A stretch of DNA of 64,000 nt from Nitrosomonas sp. Nm166. GTDB lineage: Bacteria; Pseudomonadota; Gammaproteobacteria; Burkholderiales; Nitrosomonadaceae. The position numbers and the translations under genes were made by a program. The notes under the pieces were generated by a model. It saw nothing but the letters and a program-made list of their open reading frames with translations, was not told the origin of the DNA and did not search any database. Positions 29,257-40,331 of this stretch are shown here, one piece after another. Location of the stretch: NCBI RefSeq assembly GCF_900112825.1, contig NZ_FONE01000011.1:1-64000 (forward strand). The letters are read 5' to 3'. Position 1 is the stretch's first letter; each line of letters starts with the position of its first letter.

Positions 29257-30110
29257 GAAGCTGTCTTGAAATAATTAAATGATTTATCAAATAGTTAACA
29301 ATGTTCTTAACTATTCTGTTTTATGAATTCCATGTACCCAAGTGATTTATCTGACGAGGAATGGGCATTGGTTGCCCACCATTTTGAGCGCAAGGATCCT
29401 TGAGGGCAAAAGCCGACACACAGCAAGCGTATTATCGTTAATGCAATTCTCTACATTAACAAAACTGGTGCCCAATGGCGCATAGCCTACGGACTTTCCG
29501 TCGTGGAAAACTGTTTACGACCATTATTGGCGCTGGAACCAACGGAATATCTGGGAGAGCGCGTTGGACGAGATCAATGAAATCCATCGAAAAAAAGCGG
29601 CAAAGAGCCAACCCCCCGGTTTGGGGATCATAGACTCGCAAAGCGTTAAGACCGTGTCGTACAGTGATTGTCGTGGCTTCGATGGAGGCAGGAAAATCAA
29701 GGGCAGGAAGCGCCATATCGTGGTTGATACGCCAGGTCATCTAATCCAGGTCATTGTTCATGCTGCCAATACCCATGACACCAAGGCAGCTCATTTTGTA
29801 TTGCATGCGGCAGTGGAAAAATTTCCGCGCATTAGCATCTTCTCCGGTGATGCAGGCTATCGAGGCACTGCTGTAGACTTTGTTGAGCAGGTGCCTGGCT
29901 TGAAAATGCATATCTCTGAACGTATTCAGGATACCTTTGCAGTTTTGCCCATTCGCTGGATTGTGGAGCGAACCTTTGCCTGGCTGGGAAACTTCAGACG
30001 ACTGTCCAAGGATTATGAGATTCGGGCTCGTAGCGCTGAGAACATGGTGCGTATCGCCATGCTAAGGTTGACGGTGGCTAAATGTGTATGATCTTTTTTA
30101 AGACAGCTTC
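29257..30110 (+). mobile_element. IS5-family-like insertion element, 854 bp, inactive
   Basis: The element is bounded by inverted repeats starting GAAGCTGTCTT at 29257 and ending AAGACAGCTTC at 30110; allowing one mismatch the match extends for about 15 bases. Both ends are flanked by TAA (29254-29256 and 30111-30113), a three-base TNA-type target duplication as made by several IS5-family groups. It contains one transposase reading frame, which is broken. It inserted between kup and nnr, in non-coding DNA. The ends and duplication are seen directly; the family is inferred from the transposase. Confidence 0.85.
29332..30091 (+). pseudogene. IS5-like DDE transposase, broken
   Basis: The frame opens MYPSDLSDEEWALVAHHFER and is cut by TGA just after KDP where Arg is expected (CGA to TGA). 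It continues GQKPTHSKRIIVNAILYINK and then loses about two bases after GAQWR, shifting into the frame that gives TDFPSWKTVYDHYWRWNQRN and, from about 29564, the intact DEINEIHRKKAAKSQ, GIIDSQSVKTVS (first catalytic Asp), SGDAGYRG (second Asp) and IVERTFAWLGNFRRL (Glu) parts. All DDE residues are present, so decay is recent: one nonsense change and one frameshift. An upstream ATG at 29323 is also in frame. Confidence 0.88.
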
Positions 30111-30205
30111 TAAAATTTCCACGATGAGCTCTAACAGAAAAAGCTTGATCAGACGAGCATTGCGCGTAAACGCAAGTGATCAATTTGAAACGGAAACTCT
30201 TATTC

Positions 30206-31747
30206 TTAATCTGATGAATTGATTTTCTGATAGATCCATTCATTCAGCAGTAAACGCGCAGCAACAATAATCTCGGATGCGGTCATTCCCAATGGGCCAT
30301 GATTTTGTCGTAGCAGATGATCGGCAGCGGCGCCGTGCAGGTAAACCGCGAGCAGTAACGCACGATCAGGATTCAGGCCTTGCGCGATCAGTGCGCCGAT
30401 CATTCCGGTTAATACATCGCCGGTTCCAGCAGTGCTGAGTCCGGGATTGCCACTGGTGTTCAGGTAGCGTTTCCCATCCGAGAGGCAACAGATACTGCCA
30501 GCACCCTTTAATACGACGTAACAATTGAATTGTTGCGAAATTTTGTAGGCTGCGCCCATACGATCGTTTTGTATGGTAGTGACATCCGTTTTTAAAAGAC
30601 GAGCTGCTTCAGCAGGGTGAGGGGTTAAAATAGATGGCGCTTTGCGCTGATTGAGTATTTTTGATAAATGCGAGTCCAGGGCGATCAGATTTAAAGCATC
30701 GGCATCCAGTACCAATATTAAGTCGGTGTTGAGCGTACGATCCAGCCAGAGCAACGCTTCTGGTTCGCTACCTAAACCGGGGCCAATCACCAAGCAGTTT
30801 AACGGCTTGAGTTTGAATAATTCAGAAGGAGAACGCAGCATTAACTCGGGCTGTAGAAAATCGACAGTAGGTACCGTGTGTGCCAGTAAACCCAGATAAA
30901 CGCGCCCTGTTCCAAGATGGAGTGCTGATCGACCCGTAAGCAGCGCAGCCCCTACCATGCCCGTCGAACCACCCAGTATGACAAGGCTACCGAATGTGCC
31001 TTTATGACTATTGGCAGGCCGAGGAGGAGGCAATATCGATCGCGCAAGCTTTTTATTAAGCAGCCAGCTTTGTGGCGCGGGCGGTGAAATTCCCTGAATA
31101 TCAAGGTCGCGTAACAAAACAGTGCCGCAGCATTCAGGTCCATAATTTGTGAACAAACCGGGTTTCAAGCCAATAAAAGTTACGGTAATGGTGGCGCGTA
31201 TCGCAGCACCATAGATGCTACCATCGTCGCTGCCCAGGCCGGATGGGATATCTAATGACACAATCGGTACATTCGACTGATTGACGGTATTGATCCATTT
31301 CAGGTATTTGCCTTCAATCGGGCGATTTCTGGATTGATCCAGGCCGATGCCAAACAAACCGTCAATGATGACATTCCAATTGAGGTTGTCTGGCATATCT
31401 GCAACAATTTCACCGCCAATAGTAAACCAGGCTTGTATCGCTTGCCTGGCATCAGGTGGAATACGGTTGGAGTCGCCGGTAAATACTACAGTGACAGTAT
31501 TGCCCCATTCCTTTAGATAACGTGCTACAACAAATGCATCGCCACCATTGTTGCCCGGTCCGGCAAGTACCAATATGCGTTTGTTATAGCTTTTAAGTAA
31601 TTCGTCGCGGGTTACTTGTGCAGCAGCCAGTCCTGCTTTTTCCATTAAATGAGGAGGATTCGGCTGTGCGGTCGCCTGACGCTCAAATTCTCGTATTTCA
31701 GCGGTAAAAAAAACCGGATCGGCAATCGTCATATGTTTCAGTATCAC
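30206..31747 (-). CDS. nnr: Bifunctional NAD(P)H-hydrate epimerase / dehydratase
   Basis: Nnr repairs hydrated NAD(P)H: the N-terminal YjeF_N half epimerises R to S forms and the C-terminal carbohydrate-kinase-like half dehydrates the S form with ATP or ADP. The 513-residue protein shows both: [20 protein letters not shown] and [20 protein letters not shown] in the first 215 residues, then [47 protein letters not shown] and [20 protein letters not shown]. An alternative ATG at 31732 would shorten it by five residues. It is divergent from purL, with only about 70 bases between the starts. Confidence 0.95.
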   Translation of the reverse strand: MILKHMTIADPVFFTAEIREFERQATAQPNPPHLMEKAGLAAAQVTRDELLKSYNKRILVLAGPGNNGGDAFVVARYLKEWGNTVTVVFTGDSNRIPPDARQAIQAWFTIGGEIVADMPDNLNWNVIIDGLFGIGLDQSRNRPIEGKYLKWINTVNQSNVPIVSLDIPSGLGSDDGSIYGAAIRATITVTFIGLKPGLFTNYGPECCGTVLLRDLDIQGISPPAPQSWLLNKKLARSILPPPRPANSHKGTFGSLVILGGSTGMVGAALLTGRSALHLGTGRVYLGLLAHTVPTVDFLQPELMLRSPSELFKLKPLNCLVIGPGLGSEPEALLWLDRTLNTDLILVLDADALNLIALDSHLSKILNQRKAPSILTPHPAEAARLLKTDVTTIQNDRMGAAYKISQQFNCYVVLKGAGSICCLSDGKRYLNTSGNPGLSTAGTGDVLTGMIGALIAQGLNPDRALLLAVYLHGAAADHLLRQNHGPLGMTASEIIVAARLLLNEWIYQKINSSD

Positions 31748-31817
31748 AATAGGATCAGCGATAAATATATCTTCTCGTGTAAAATTGCAATCTTTAAATA
31801 ACTGCTTATTTTCCCTG

Positions 31818-34800
31818 ATGCTTCAATTTTGTGGTGGACGTGCGCTTTCTCCGTTTCGTCTGGAAAAATTACTCAAAGAAATTAATACATTGAATCCGCA
31901 CGTATCCGCGATGAATACCGAATACTGGCATTTTTGCTCGGTAACGCGAAATTTACAGAATGATGAATTGGCTGCGCTGAAGAAATTATTAAATGATGAA
32001 ATGGCTCAGGAAAACACGCAGCATTCCGGCGAGTTTTTTTTAGTATTGCCCCGTCCGGGCACGATCTCGCCCTGGTCAACAAAGGCGACAGATATTGCGC
32101 ACCACTGTGGGTTAACGGTTGTCGAGCGCATCGAGCGGGGCATCGCATTTTACATTCAATGCAATACACAGCTCTCGACTGACGATAAAACGCGTCTTGC
32201 CCCGTTGTTGTATGACCGGATGACTGAAGCCGTTTTTGCTTCGTTTGATGACGCAGCCAAATTATTTCAGCATTTTGAACCGAAGCCGCTCAATACTATT
32301 GATGTGATGAATGGCGGTATCGATGCGCTGTGGGAAGCGAATCAGTCCATGGGGTTGGCGTTATCGGAAGATGAAATTGAATATCTGCTGTATCATTTCG
32401 ATCAAGCAGGGCGTAATCCTACCGATGTTGAATTGATGATGTTTGCCCAGGCCAATTCCGAGCACTGCCGTCACAAAATATTTAATGCAGACTGGATTGT
32501 GGATGGTAAACCGCAGGATAAATCTCTGTTTGCAATGATCCGTAATACGCATCAAGCGCACCCGCAAGGAACCCTAGTGGCTTATGCTGACAATGCTAGC
32601 ATCATTGAAGGGGCGGAGATCGCGCGCTTTTATCCGGGCAATCAGCAGATCTATAGTTATGCTCAGGAACAAACACATGTGTTGATGAAAGTGGAAACGC
32701 ATAATCATCCGACTGCCATTTCACCTTTCCCGGGTGCTGCAACTGGGGTCGGCGGAGAAATCCGCGATGAAGGCGCAACCGGCCGCGGTGCCAAACCCAA
32801 AGCCGGATTATGCGGCTTTTCGGTATCCAATCTGAACATTTCCGGTTATACGCAACCGTGGGAATACGATGGTGCAAACCCTGCGGATAATCAGTCAACC
32901 TATGGCAGACCAACACGTATCGCCTCAGCCTTGCAGATCATGCTGGAAGGGCCGATTGGCGGCGCTGCGTTTAATAATGAATTCGGGCGACCTAACCTGG
33001 CAGGTTATTTTCGTACTTATGAGGAACGTGTTGCCGGCGAGGTGCGCGGTTATCACAAGCCGATTATGCTGGCCGGAGGTATCGGGCAGATTTCCAACTT
33101 GCATGTGCGCAAGGAAAAATTCCCACCAGGCACCTTGCTGATCCAACTGGGCGGTCCGGGTATGCTGATTGGATTGGGCGGCGGCGCGGCTTCCAGCATG
33201 GACACCGGTACCAATGAGGAAGTACTGGATTTTGATTCGGTGCAACGGAGCAATCCGGAAATGCAACGGCGCGCGCAGGAAGTAATCGATCGTTGCTGGC
33301 AATTGCAGAGAACAGATAACGATAATCCGATTTTATTCATCCATGATGTCGGCGCCGGCGGCCTGTCCAATGCGTTTCCGGAATTGGTGCATGACTCGGG
33401 CAGAGGCGGGCGGTTTAATTTACGCGATATTCCTTCCGAAGAATCCAGTATGTCGCCGATGCAGATCTGGAGTAATGAAGCGCAGGAACGGTATGCCTTA
33501 GCGATCAAGCCGGAATCGCTGGCGCTGTTTCAAAGCATTTGTGAGCGCGAGCGCTGCCCATATGCTGTCGTCGGTGAGGCCACCGCTGATGAACAACTGG
33601 TGGTGATGGATCCGCAATCCGCTATCCCGCCTGTGGATATGCCGTTGCCGGTATTATTCGGCAAGCCGCCTAAAATGACGCGCACTGCCATGCGCAGCGA
33701 CAGAATATTACCGGCTATCGATTTATCTAATATAGATTTGCTTGACGCCGCTTACAGGCTTTTGCGCTTACCCGCGGTGGCCGATAAAACCTTTCTGATT
33801 ACGATTGGCGATCGCAGTGTTGGGGGGATGACAGTGCGCGATCAAATGGTCGGCCCATGGCAAGTTCCAGTGGCTGATGTGGCAGTGACCAGCATGGGGT
33901 ATCAGACTTATCTGGGAGAAGCTTTTGCCATCGGTGAGCGTACACCGTTGGCACTGATTGATCCCGAAGCGGCGGCGCGAATGGCGGTTGGTGAAGCTAT
34001 CACTAATATCGCTGCAGCCCAGATTGCTGAGATCGGGAAAATCAAGTTATCAGCCAATTGGATGGCAGCAGCTGGCCATCTGGGCGAAGATGCCGGGCTC
34101 TATGATGCGGTGCATACCATCGGCATGGAATTATGTCCGCAGCTAGGAATCAGCATACCGGTAGGAAAAGATTCGATGTCGATGAAGACATTCTGGGAAG
34201 AAATAGATCAACATACGCATGCCAAAATCCGCAAGGAAGTCACGGCGCCTTTATCTTTGATTATCTCCGCATTCTCCAGCGTGATCGATGTGCGCAAAAC
34301 CTTGACACCTCAATTGCGCAGCGATTGTGGTGATACTGAATTAATCCTGATCGATCTGGGACAGGGGCAGAATCGCCTGGGAGGATCAGCGCTAGCGCAA
34401 GTGTATAAACAAGTGGGCAATGTCGCTCCCAACATTGACGGTGAAGCAGGTGCGGAGAAACTCAAAGCATTTTTTGCCGCCATCCAACGGCTCAATCAAG
34501 ACAATAAACTATTGGCTTATCACGACCGTTCGGATGGCGGGCTGTTCGTTACCTTGTGTGAAATGGCTTTTGCCGGACATAATGGGCTAACGGTTAATCT
34601 GGATCAGTTATGTTTTGATGCGCATAGCAGCGATATCGACGGATCCGAATTACAACCCGAGAAATCTGGCAGTCGGTTTCTGGAGCGATTGTTTGCTGTG
34701 TTGTTCAATGAAGAATTGGGTGCCGTTGTGCAGATTAAGACCGCGCAGCATCATGAAGTCATGCAGGTGCTGACGCAAGCAGGGTTGCGCGATGCCAGTT

Positions 34801-35834
34801 TTGTCATCGGTCAATTGAATCAAGCCGATGAAATCCGCCTGATGCGCAATAATAAACCGCTGCTGGCTGAAAAACGGGTCGATTTGCAGCGCGCCTGGTC
34901 AGAAACCACCTATCAGATGCAAAAATTGCGCGACAACCCTGTTTGTGCGCAGCAGGAATATGACCGTATTCTCGATACCGCCGACTCCGGCCTTCAGGTT
35001 ACATTGTGTTTTGATACTGATGACGATATTGCCGCACCGTATATCCAGACCGGTGTGCGTCCCCGCATGGCGATTCTACGCGAGCAGGGTGTCAACGGAT
35101 ATGTGGAAATGGCGGCGGCGTTCGACCGGGCAGGTTTTACGGCGATTGATGTGCATATGAGCGATATCATGACAGGCCGTATTTCATTGCAGGATTTCAA
35201 AGGATTTGTCGCGTGCGGCGGGTTTTCTTATGGTGATGTGCTCGGCGCCGGCGAAGGCTGGGCCAAGTCGATTTTATTCAACCCCCGGGCACGGGATGAA
35301 TTTGAAGCTTTTTTTCAGCGCAGCGATACCTTTGCACTGGGCGTATGCAATGGCTGCCAGATGATGAGTAATTTGCACGAAATCATTCCCGGTGCGGAGT
35401 CTTGGCCGCGTTTCAGGCGCAATTTGTCAGAACAATTTGAGGCGCGTTTTGTCATGGTGGAAATACAACAAAGCCCATCGTTATTCTTTGATGGTATGGC
35501 CGGTAGCCGGATGCCGATCACAGTAGCCCATGGTGAAGGCAGGGTTGAATTTTCTTTCGGTCAACATGAAAATGCTGCTGCGCTGGTGACGATGCGTTTT
35601 GTCGACAATCACGGCCAGGTAACTGAAAAGTATCCTTATAATCCCAGCGGATCGCCCCAGGGAATCACTGGATTAACCACACCCGATGGGCGTTTTAATG
35701 TCTTGATGCCGCATCCGGAACGAGTATTCCGGATTACGCAGCATTCATGGTATCCCATTAAACCAGGGTCGGATATAGCGGAAGATGGCCCGTGGATACG
35801 CTTGTTCAGAAATGCACGCAAATGGATTGGATAA
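31818..35834 (+). CDS. purL: Phosphoribosylformylglycinamidine synthase
   Basis: PurL makes FGAM from FGAR, glutamine and ATP in purine synthesis. This is the large single-chain form; from ATG 31818 it has 1338 residues. It has the N-terminal domain, two AIRS-like halves ([47 protein letters not shown]) and a C-terminal glutaminase domain with the nucleophile Cys in [15 protein letters not shown] and the His-Glu pair in [10 protein letters not shown]. An in-frame TTG at 31785 would add eleven residues, but the family N-terminus favours the ATG. Neither start has a strong ribosome site. By eye, this gene and nnr are more GC-rich than their neighbours. Confidence 0.96.
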   Translation: MLQFCGGRALSPFRLEKLLKEINTLNPHVSAMNTEYWHFCSVTRNLQNDELAALKKLLNDEMAQENTQHSGEFFLVLPRPGTISPWSTKATDIAHHCGLTVVERIERGIAFYIQCNTQLSTDDKTRLAPLLYDRMTEAVFASFDDAAKLFQHFEPKPLNTIDVMNGGIDALWEANQSMGLALSEDEIEYLLYHFDQAGRNPTDVELMMFAQANSEHCRHKIFNADWIVDGKPQDKSLFAMIRNTHQAHPQGTLVAYADNASIIEGAEIARFYPGNQQIYSYAQEQTHVLMKVETHNHPTAISPFPGAATGVGGEIRDEGATGRGAKPKAGLCGFSVSNLNISGYTQPWEYDGANPADNQSTYGRPTRIASALQIMLEGPIGGAAFNNEFGRPNLAGYFRTYEERVAGEVRGYHKPIMLAGGIGQISNLHVRKEKFPPGTLLIQLGGPGMLIGLGGGAASSMDTGTNEEVLDFDSVQRSNPEMQRRAQEVIDRCWQLQRTDNDNPILFIHDVGAGGLSNAFPELVHDSGRGGRFNLRDIPSEESSMSPMQIWSNEAQERYALAIKPESLALFQSICERERCPYAVVGEATADEQLVVMDPQSAIPPVDMPLPVLFGKPPKMTRTAMRSDRILPAIDLSNIDLLDAAYRLLRLPAVADKTFLITIGDRSVGGMTVRDQMVGPWQVPVADVAVTSMGYQTYLGEAFAIGERTPLALIDPEAAARMAVGEAITNIAAAQIAEIGKIKLSANWMAAAGHLGEDAGLYDAVHTIGMELCPQLGISIPVGKDSMSMKTFWEEIDQHTHAKIRKEVTAPLSLIISAFSSVIDVRKTLTPQLRSDCGDTELILIDLGQGQNRLGGSALAQVYKQVGNVAPNIDGEAGAEKLKAFFAAIQRLNQDNKLLAYHDRSDGGLFVTLCEMAFAGHNGLTVNLDQLCFDAHSSDIDGSELQPEKSGSRFLERLFAVLFNEELGAVVQIKTAQHHEVMQVLTQAGLRDASFVIGQLNQADEIRLMRNNKPLLAEKRVDLQRAWSETTYQMQKLRDNPVCAQQEYDRILDTADSGLQVTLCFDTDDDIAAPYIQTGVRPRMAILREQGVNGYVEMAAAFDRAGFTAIDVHMSDIMTGRISLQDFKGFVACGGFSYGDVLGAGEGWAKSILFNPRARDEFEAFFQRSDTFALGVCNGCQMMSNLHEIIPGAESWPRFRRNLSEQFEARFVMVEIQQSPSLFFDGMAGSRMPITVAHGEGRVEFSFGQHENAAALVTMRFVDNHGQVTEKYPYNPSGSPQGITGLTTPDGRFNVLMPHPERVFRITQHSWYPIKPGSDIAEDGPWIRLFRNARKWIG

Positions 35835-35869
35835 CTCGTTAATTATTGACTTGTTAACAGGAAATCAAC

Positions 35870-37099
35870 ATGACAAATTTTAATACAACCCGACGCAACA
35901 GAATCTTGAGTTTGACCATATTGCTATTGAGCCTGTGTTGGAATAATGCCTGGGCTGAAATCAAGCCTGCGAAAAAACCAATACCCAGCAATTGCGTGGG
36001 GTTGGGGAGTTGGGTTATTCCAGGCTCTGGCCAGACCACGCAGCAGGATGTGATTACGCGTGCCGCGAAAGCATCGATTGTGCTGTTGGGTGAAACCCAT
36101 GTCAATGCAGATCATCACCGTTGGCAACTGCAAACACTGATTGCTTTGCATACAGTGCGTCCTAATATGGTGATTGGGTTTGAAATGTTTCCGCGGCGAG
36201 TGCAAGCAGTGCTGGATCAATGGGTGGCTGGTGAGCTGAGCGAAAAAGAATTCCTGCAGGCTGCTGAGTGGGATCGGGTTTGGAGCACGGATGCTAATCT
36301 TTATTTGCCATTATTTCATTTTGCGCGCATGAATCATATCCCAATGCTTGCGTTGAATATTGAGCCTAGTTTGCGTCATCAGGTAGCTAAGAATGGTTTT
36401 TATGGTGTTCCGGTAGAAGAACGCGAAGGGTTGACGCGTCCTGCTGAGCCCAGTCAAGCCTATGTGGATTTCTTATTACCAATTTATAAACAGCATGATC
36501 GCAAAGACAAGAAAGAGGGAGAAATTACCCAGGATGATCCTGATTTCAGACGTTTTATAGCCGGGCAACAACTGTGGGATCGTGCAATGGCACAAATACT
36601 ACAACAGGCGGTGGCAGGATCGGTTGGTGCGGAAAAACCGCTAATTGTCGGTGTGATGGGTACAGGCCATGTACTTCATGGTTTTGGTGTCACGCATCAA
36701 TTGCAAGATTTAGGTATTAAGGATGTCGTGGCATTATTGCCATGGGACAGTGGCAAATCCTGCAAACACCTCGTCAAAGGTGTGGCAGATGCCGTATTCG
36801 GTGCTTTACCGTATACGGCTGCATCTGCACAGCCGCAATTTCAGCGCTTGGGAATTCGTTATGAAATAGCCCGAGGAGGTGCTCTTGTGCTGCAGGTCGA
36901 GAAAAACAGTATTGCTGAATCTACCCAGATTCAGGATGCCGATGTGATTCTTGAAATGGCCGGCGTGCCGATTAAAAACACCGAGGATGTGATCACCATC
37001 GTAAAACGTCAGGCGCCAGGTACTTGGTTGCCACTCAAGATCCGAAGGGATGACCAAGAGATGCAGATTGTTGCCAAGTTCCCGGCATTGCCGCATTAA
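35870..37099 (+). CDS. ChaN-family protein with a C-terminal PDZ domain
   Basis: The 409-residue exported protein has a signal peptide (hydrophobic ILSLTILLLSLCWNNAWA) and a ChaN/TIKI-type domain (DUF399) over residues 50-290, with the hallmark SIVLLGETHVNADHHRWQLQ and VIGFEMFPRRVQAVLDQW. ChaN proteins bind haem and are linked to iron uptake in some bacteria; TIKI relatives are metalloproteases. After KDVVALLPWDSG the C-terminus is PDZ-like: LVLQVEKNSIAESTQIQDAD, VILEMAGVPIKNTEDVITIV. The start has AGGAAA seven bases before the ATG. A metallopeptidase gene starts 18 bases after its stop, so they likely form an operon. Confidence 0.88.
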   Translation: MTNFNTTRRNRILSLTILLLSLCWNNAWAEIKPAKKPIPSNCVGLGSWVIPGSGQTTQQDVITRAAKASIVLLGETHVNADHHRWQLQTLIALHTVRPNMVIGFEMFPRRVQAVLDQWVAGELSEKEFLQAAEWDRVWSTDANLYLPLFHFARMNHIPMLALNIEPSLRHQVAKNGFYGVPVEEREGLTRPAEPSQAYVDFLLPIYKQHDRKDKKEGEITQDDPDFRRFIAGQQLWDRAMAQILQQAVAGSVGAEKPLIVGVMGTGHVLHGFGVTHQLQDLGIKDVVALLPWDSGKSCKHLVKGVADAVFGALPYTAASAQPQFQRLGIRYEIARGGALVLQVEKNSIAESTQIQDADVILEMAGVPIKNTEDVITIVKRQAPGTWLPLKIRRDDQEMQIVAKFPALPH

Positions 37100-37117
37100 T
37101 GGGTATAACATGAACTT

Positions 37118-39151
37118 ATGACTGGCCGCCTATTTATCAAAATTTATTTCCTTCTTTTATTAGCCTGTTTCATCACTCAGCCTGCTTTTGCTATCAATTT
37201 CAAGCATAATGAAATTGATTATGATATGACGGTCCGGATCGATCCGATTGCTCGTACTATCGAAGGTAAAAGCATCATTACAATTAACAGATCGAAGAAA
37301 CTCACGCTGGTGTTAGGACAGGGTTATGAAGTAACACAGGCATTGTTCAATGGCTTTGCACTGGGCAGTGGTCGTGAGCATGCCGATCAACTTCACGCCT
37401 GGCACATTCCGCCGGATCTCAATCAACAGCACCAGCTCGAGATTCACTGGCGTGGCAAATTGGCGCAATTGAACACTTCACTGGATCATTCGCAAACTTT
37501 AGCTAGGCCTATCGCAGTTAGTGGTGAAGCCGGCACATTTCTACCCGATGCATCAGATTGGTATCCACGCATTATGAATGAATTGGCGCGTTATAAAGTC
37601 AAATTGGAATTGCCCGCCGGTCAGCGAGGTTTGGTAGCGGGTCGCCTGATCGAAGAAAGAGAATCGGCGCAAGGGTATCAAGCAATTTTCGAATTTCCTT
37701 TTGCAGCTGAAGGAATTGATTTAATGGCTGGACCCTATGTGGTTGAAACACAAACGCATCAAAGTATCAAGAGCCGACCGATTCAATTGCGCACTTATTT
37801 CCATCCGCAAATTAGCAATCTATCACGCGGTTATCTGGATGCCGTCAAACGATATCTGGCAATGTATGAGACCTGGATAGGCGAGTATCCGTATAGCGAA
37901 TTCAGCATCGTATCCAGCCCCACGCCAACCGGTTTTGGTATGCCCACCTTGACTTATCTGGGCATCAACGTGCTGCAGTTGCCATTTATCCGCGATATTT
38001 CGTTGGGTCATGAAGTGCTGCATAACTGGTGGGGGAACGGTGTTTATCCAGATTATCGCCGCGGTAACTGGTCGGAAGGGCTGACCACTTTTATGGCCGA
38101 TTATGCATATAAAGAACAGGAAAGCAGCGAAGCCGCGCACGAAATGCGCTTGGGCTGGTTGCGTGATTTTGCTGCATTGCAATTAGATCAGGATGCACCG
38201 CTTACGGCATTTACATCGCGTACCCATAGCGCATCGAAGATTGTCGGTTACAATAAAGCTGCGATGCTGTTCTTTATGCTGCGGGATTATCTGGGTGAAG
38301 CGATTTTTTATCGCGCTATCCAAGGGTTATGGAGTACACAACGCTTTAAAATTACCTCGTGGCAGCATCTGCAGAAAATATTTGAAATGGTCTCAGGACA
38401 AAATCTGCAACCTTTCTTTGCTCAATGGCTGGAACGTACTGGTGCACCATCCATCACTATTAGCGAAGCGAGAAGTAACCCGGCAGGATCAGGCTATGAG
38501 TTAAGTCTTACACTGAGACAATCTACACCGACCTATCAGCTGCGCGTGCCAATTGCTATCCAGAGTCAGGAAAGAACAGAAACCCACTGGTTCGATTTAT
38601 ACAAAGACCAGCAGACTTTCGTGCTGACATTATCGGATCAACCGTTGTCTGTCTCGCTTGATCCGGATTTGCGCTTATTTCGTCAACTCGCACTTGGTGA
38701 AGCGCCACCGATTCTGCGTGAGGTGATGGTCAACCCTGCTACAGAAACCATGGTATTGTCTGATAAAGACGAGGTCCGCAAGATCGCAGAGACTCTTGCT
38801 AGTAAATTGCAGCAGCGATCGCCAAAGATCATTGCAGCCGAGCAGCAGCCATTCGCAGTTCCCACCCTGATCATTGGCCTGCAGCCTGAAATCGATGCCT
38901 GGCTTGCCGCCAGAAACTTGCCATCCACTCCTGATGAAATTCGCGCTAAAGGCACAGCACAAGTCTGGACACTTGCACGCGCCAGCGGCGCTTCACTGGC
39001 TATCGTTTCCGCACAAAATGCCGCTTCGCTTGAAGCACTGATACGTCCGCTGCCGCATTATGGGCGACAGAGCTATATTGCATTCGATGATCGGCACGCG
39101 ATAGAAAAGGGAATTTGGCCGATGCAGGTGCAACCAGTGAAAGTTGAATGA
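37118..39151 (+). CDS. M1-family (gluzincin) metallopeptidase, exported
   Basis: The 677-residue protein has a signal peptide (FIKIYFLLLLACFITQPAFA) and an aminopeptidase-like beta domain, then the zinc site GHEVLHNWWGNGVYPDYRRG with HExxH and the downstream Glu in NWSEGLTTFMADYAYK, both characteristic of M1 gluzincins. A helical domain and a C-terminal domain follow. It probably cleaves peptides in the periplasm. The exact substrate is unknown. It starts 18 bases after the ChaN-PDZ gene, so the two are likely co-transcribed. Confidence 0.88.
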   Translation: MTGRLFIKIYFLLLLACFITQPAFAINFKHNEIDYDMTVRIDPIARTIEGKSIITINRSKKLTLVLGQGYEVTQALFNGFALGSGREHADQLHAWHIPPDLNQQHQLEIHWRGKLAQLNTSLDHSQTLARPIAVSGEAGTFLPDASDWYPRIMNELARYKVKLELPAGQRGLVAGRLIEERESAQGYQAIFEFPFAAEGIDLMAGPYVVETQTHQSIKSRPIQLRTYFHPQISNLSRGYLDAVKRYLAMYETWIGEYPYSEFSIVSSPTPTGFGMPTLTYLGINVLQLPFIRDISLGHEVLHNWWGNGVYPDYRRGNWSEGLTTFMADYAYKEQESSEAAHEMRLGWLRDFAALQLDQDAPLTAFTSRTHSASKIVGYNKAAMLFFMLRDYLGEAIFYRAIQGLWSTQRFKITSWQHLQKIFEMVSGQNLQPFFAQWLERTGAPSITISEARSNPAGSGYELSLTLRQSTPTYQLRVPIAIQSQERTETHWFDLYKDQQTFVLTLSDQPLSVSLDPDLRLFRQLALGEAPPILREVMVNPATETMVLSDKDEVRKIAETLASKLQQRSPKIIAAEQQPFAVPTLIIGLQPEIDAWLAARNLPSTPDEIRAKGTAQVWTLARASGASLAIVSAQNAASLEALIRPLPHYGRQSYIAFDDRHAIEKGIWPMQVQPVKVE

Positions 39152-39493
39152 TGAGTAGGGGACTGAGGTTAAATCTTCATCGGAATATTGATAAATTATT
39201 GGCTATCTGAGCAGATTAACCTTATTATTGAATCTATATTTCAATTACTCCAAATTTCTGGCTGCGGAACAGGTGCAGTTTTCTTGTCTTATATGGAATA
39301 TGTGATGTTACATTAGTAACAGATTGGTTTAAGTGCCTATTTGCGGCTAGTGTCTAGGCTATTCTTTGCTGATAATAAGTCAATATAAGTCAATTTTTCT
39401 AAGCAAATACGACTGGTCTCTCACTGTAATAGATAATTGGCGCGCCATTAGAGTTAAAGTTTATTTTAACTATTTCCAAACATGGAGGGTTTT
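39152..39493. other. Intergenic region ahead of the PEP-CTERM gene
   Basis: These 342 bases hold no gene that I can support. They contain an inverted repeat (39306-39321), a short direct repeat (AAGTCAATATAAGTCAAT near 39376-39393), and the GGAGGG ribosome site of the next gene. A promoter is expected here; no clear sigma-54 or sigma-70 match was found. Confidence 0.5.
39306..39321. promoter_or_regulatory. Operator-like inverted repeat
   Basis: TGTTACATTAGTAACA has two perfect 6-base arms (TGTTAC and GTAACA) around ATTA. It lies about 170 bases ahead of the PEP-CTERM gene. The size suits a dimeric repressor or activator site. Function is inferred only from symmetry and position. Confidence 0.35.
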
Positions 39494-40114
39494 ATGCAAA
39501 TCAAGCAAATACTCATAAGTGTTGTAGCAGGATTGAGTTTACTGTTCGCTACTCAAGCTAGCTCCAGTGCAGTAATAATCAATACAACTTATGACTTAAT
39601 AAGAGAGGGTCTCAATGCGACTGAACCGTTCAACAACGGTACAGCTACGATAGCCAATGGTGACCATGTGGAACTGAATGTTTCTTTTGCCAACAATGCC
39701 TCACTTACCATGGGTGATGGAAATGAAGTTTTTCGTGGGTGGCTATCAGCAGGAGATAACGATAGTAGTTTCACAATTAATAATGCCACTATTGAGTTTA
39801 CCGGATTCTCCGGAACGGGTGGTGCATCATCTCTATATCATTTGGGCACCCAAAGCCATGGTCTTGCACATCTCGGGCCACAGTTGATCGATTTCTTGAC
39901 GACTGACCAAAGTGTTACATTTACCGGATATAAAGTAACTTATGATGTTCAGAGTATCGCAAAAAGCCCGCACGACTACGGAGAGCTTTGGTTTTTTGCA
40001 AGCGGAAGAAATCTTAGCATAAGCCCAATTCCAGAGCCTAGTAGTGCTATCCTCCTGCTGGTCGGATTAATGGTTATCATTGCTTGCTGCTATCGCAATA
40101 ACGGCAAAAGTTAG
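39494..40114 (+). CDS. PEP-CTERM surface protein
   Basis: From ATG 39494 the protein is 206 residues. It has a signal peptide (ILISVVAGLSLLFATQASSS) and a Thr/Asn/Gly-rich beta domain, then the C-terminal sorting signal: SPIPEPSSAILLLVGLMVII, a hydrophobic helix and the short tail CCYRNNGKS. PEP-CTERM proteins are cut and anchored or released by an exosortase (EpsH/XrtA type) outside this window, and are usually tied to exopolysaccharide. The GGAGGG box at 39484-39489 sets the start; an upstream ATG at 39482 would overlap that box. The function of the passenger domain is unknown. Confidence 0.85.
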   Translation: MQIKQILISVVAGLSLLFATQASSSAVIINTTYDLIREGLNATEPFNNGTATIANGDHVELNVSFANNASLTMGDGNEVFRGWLSAGDNDSSFTINNATIEFTGFSGTGGASSLYHLGTQSHGLAHLGPQLIDFLTTDQSVTFTGYKVTYDVQSIAKSPHDYGELWFFASGRNLSISPIPEPSSAILLLVGLMVIIACCYRNNGKS

Positions 40115-40331
40115 TTCGGAGCAGTTCGAGTTATCCGCCGTGTGTATCACCTGCAGTGGCAGTGGTTACCGTGGCAGGTTTTAGCTTGCTGTACGACATC
40201 ATTTTTCTTGCTGTTGCAGGTTTTATGAGTACAACAAGCCATTTAATCAGTGAGATTATTTGATTTCGATTTTAATCCTTTGACTATCATTTACATCAAT
40301 ATGATTTTGTTTAGTATGGCAAGATGAATTT

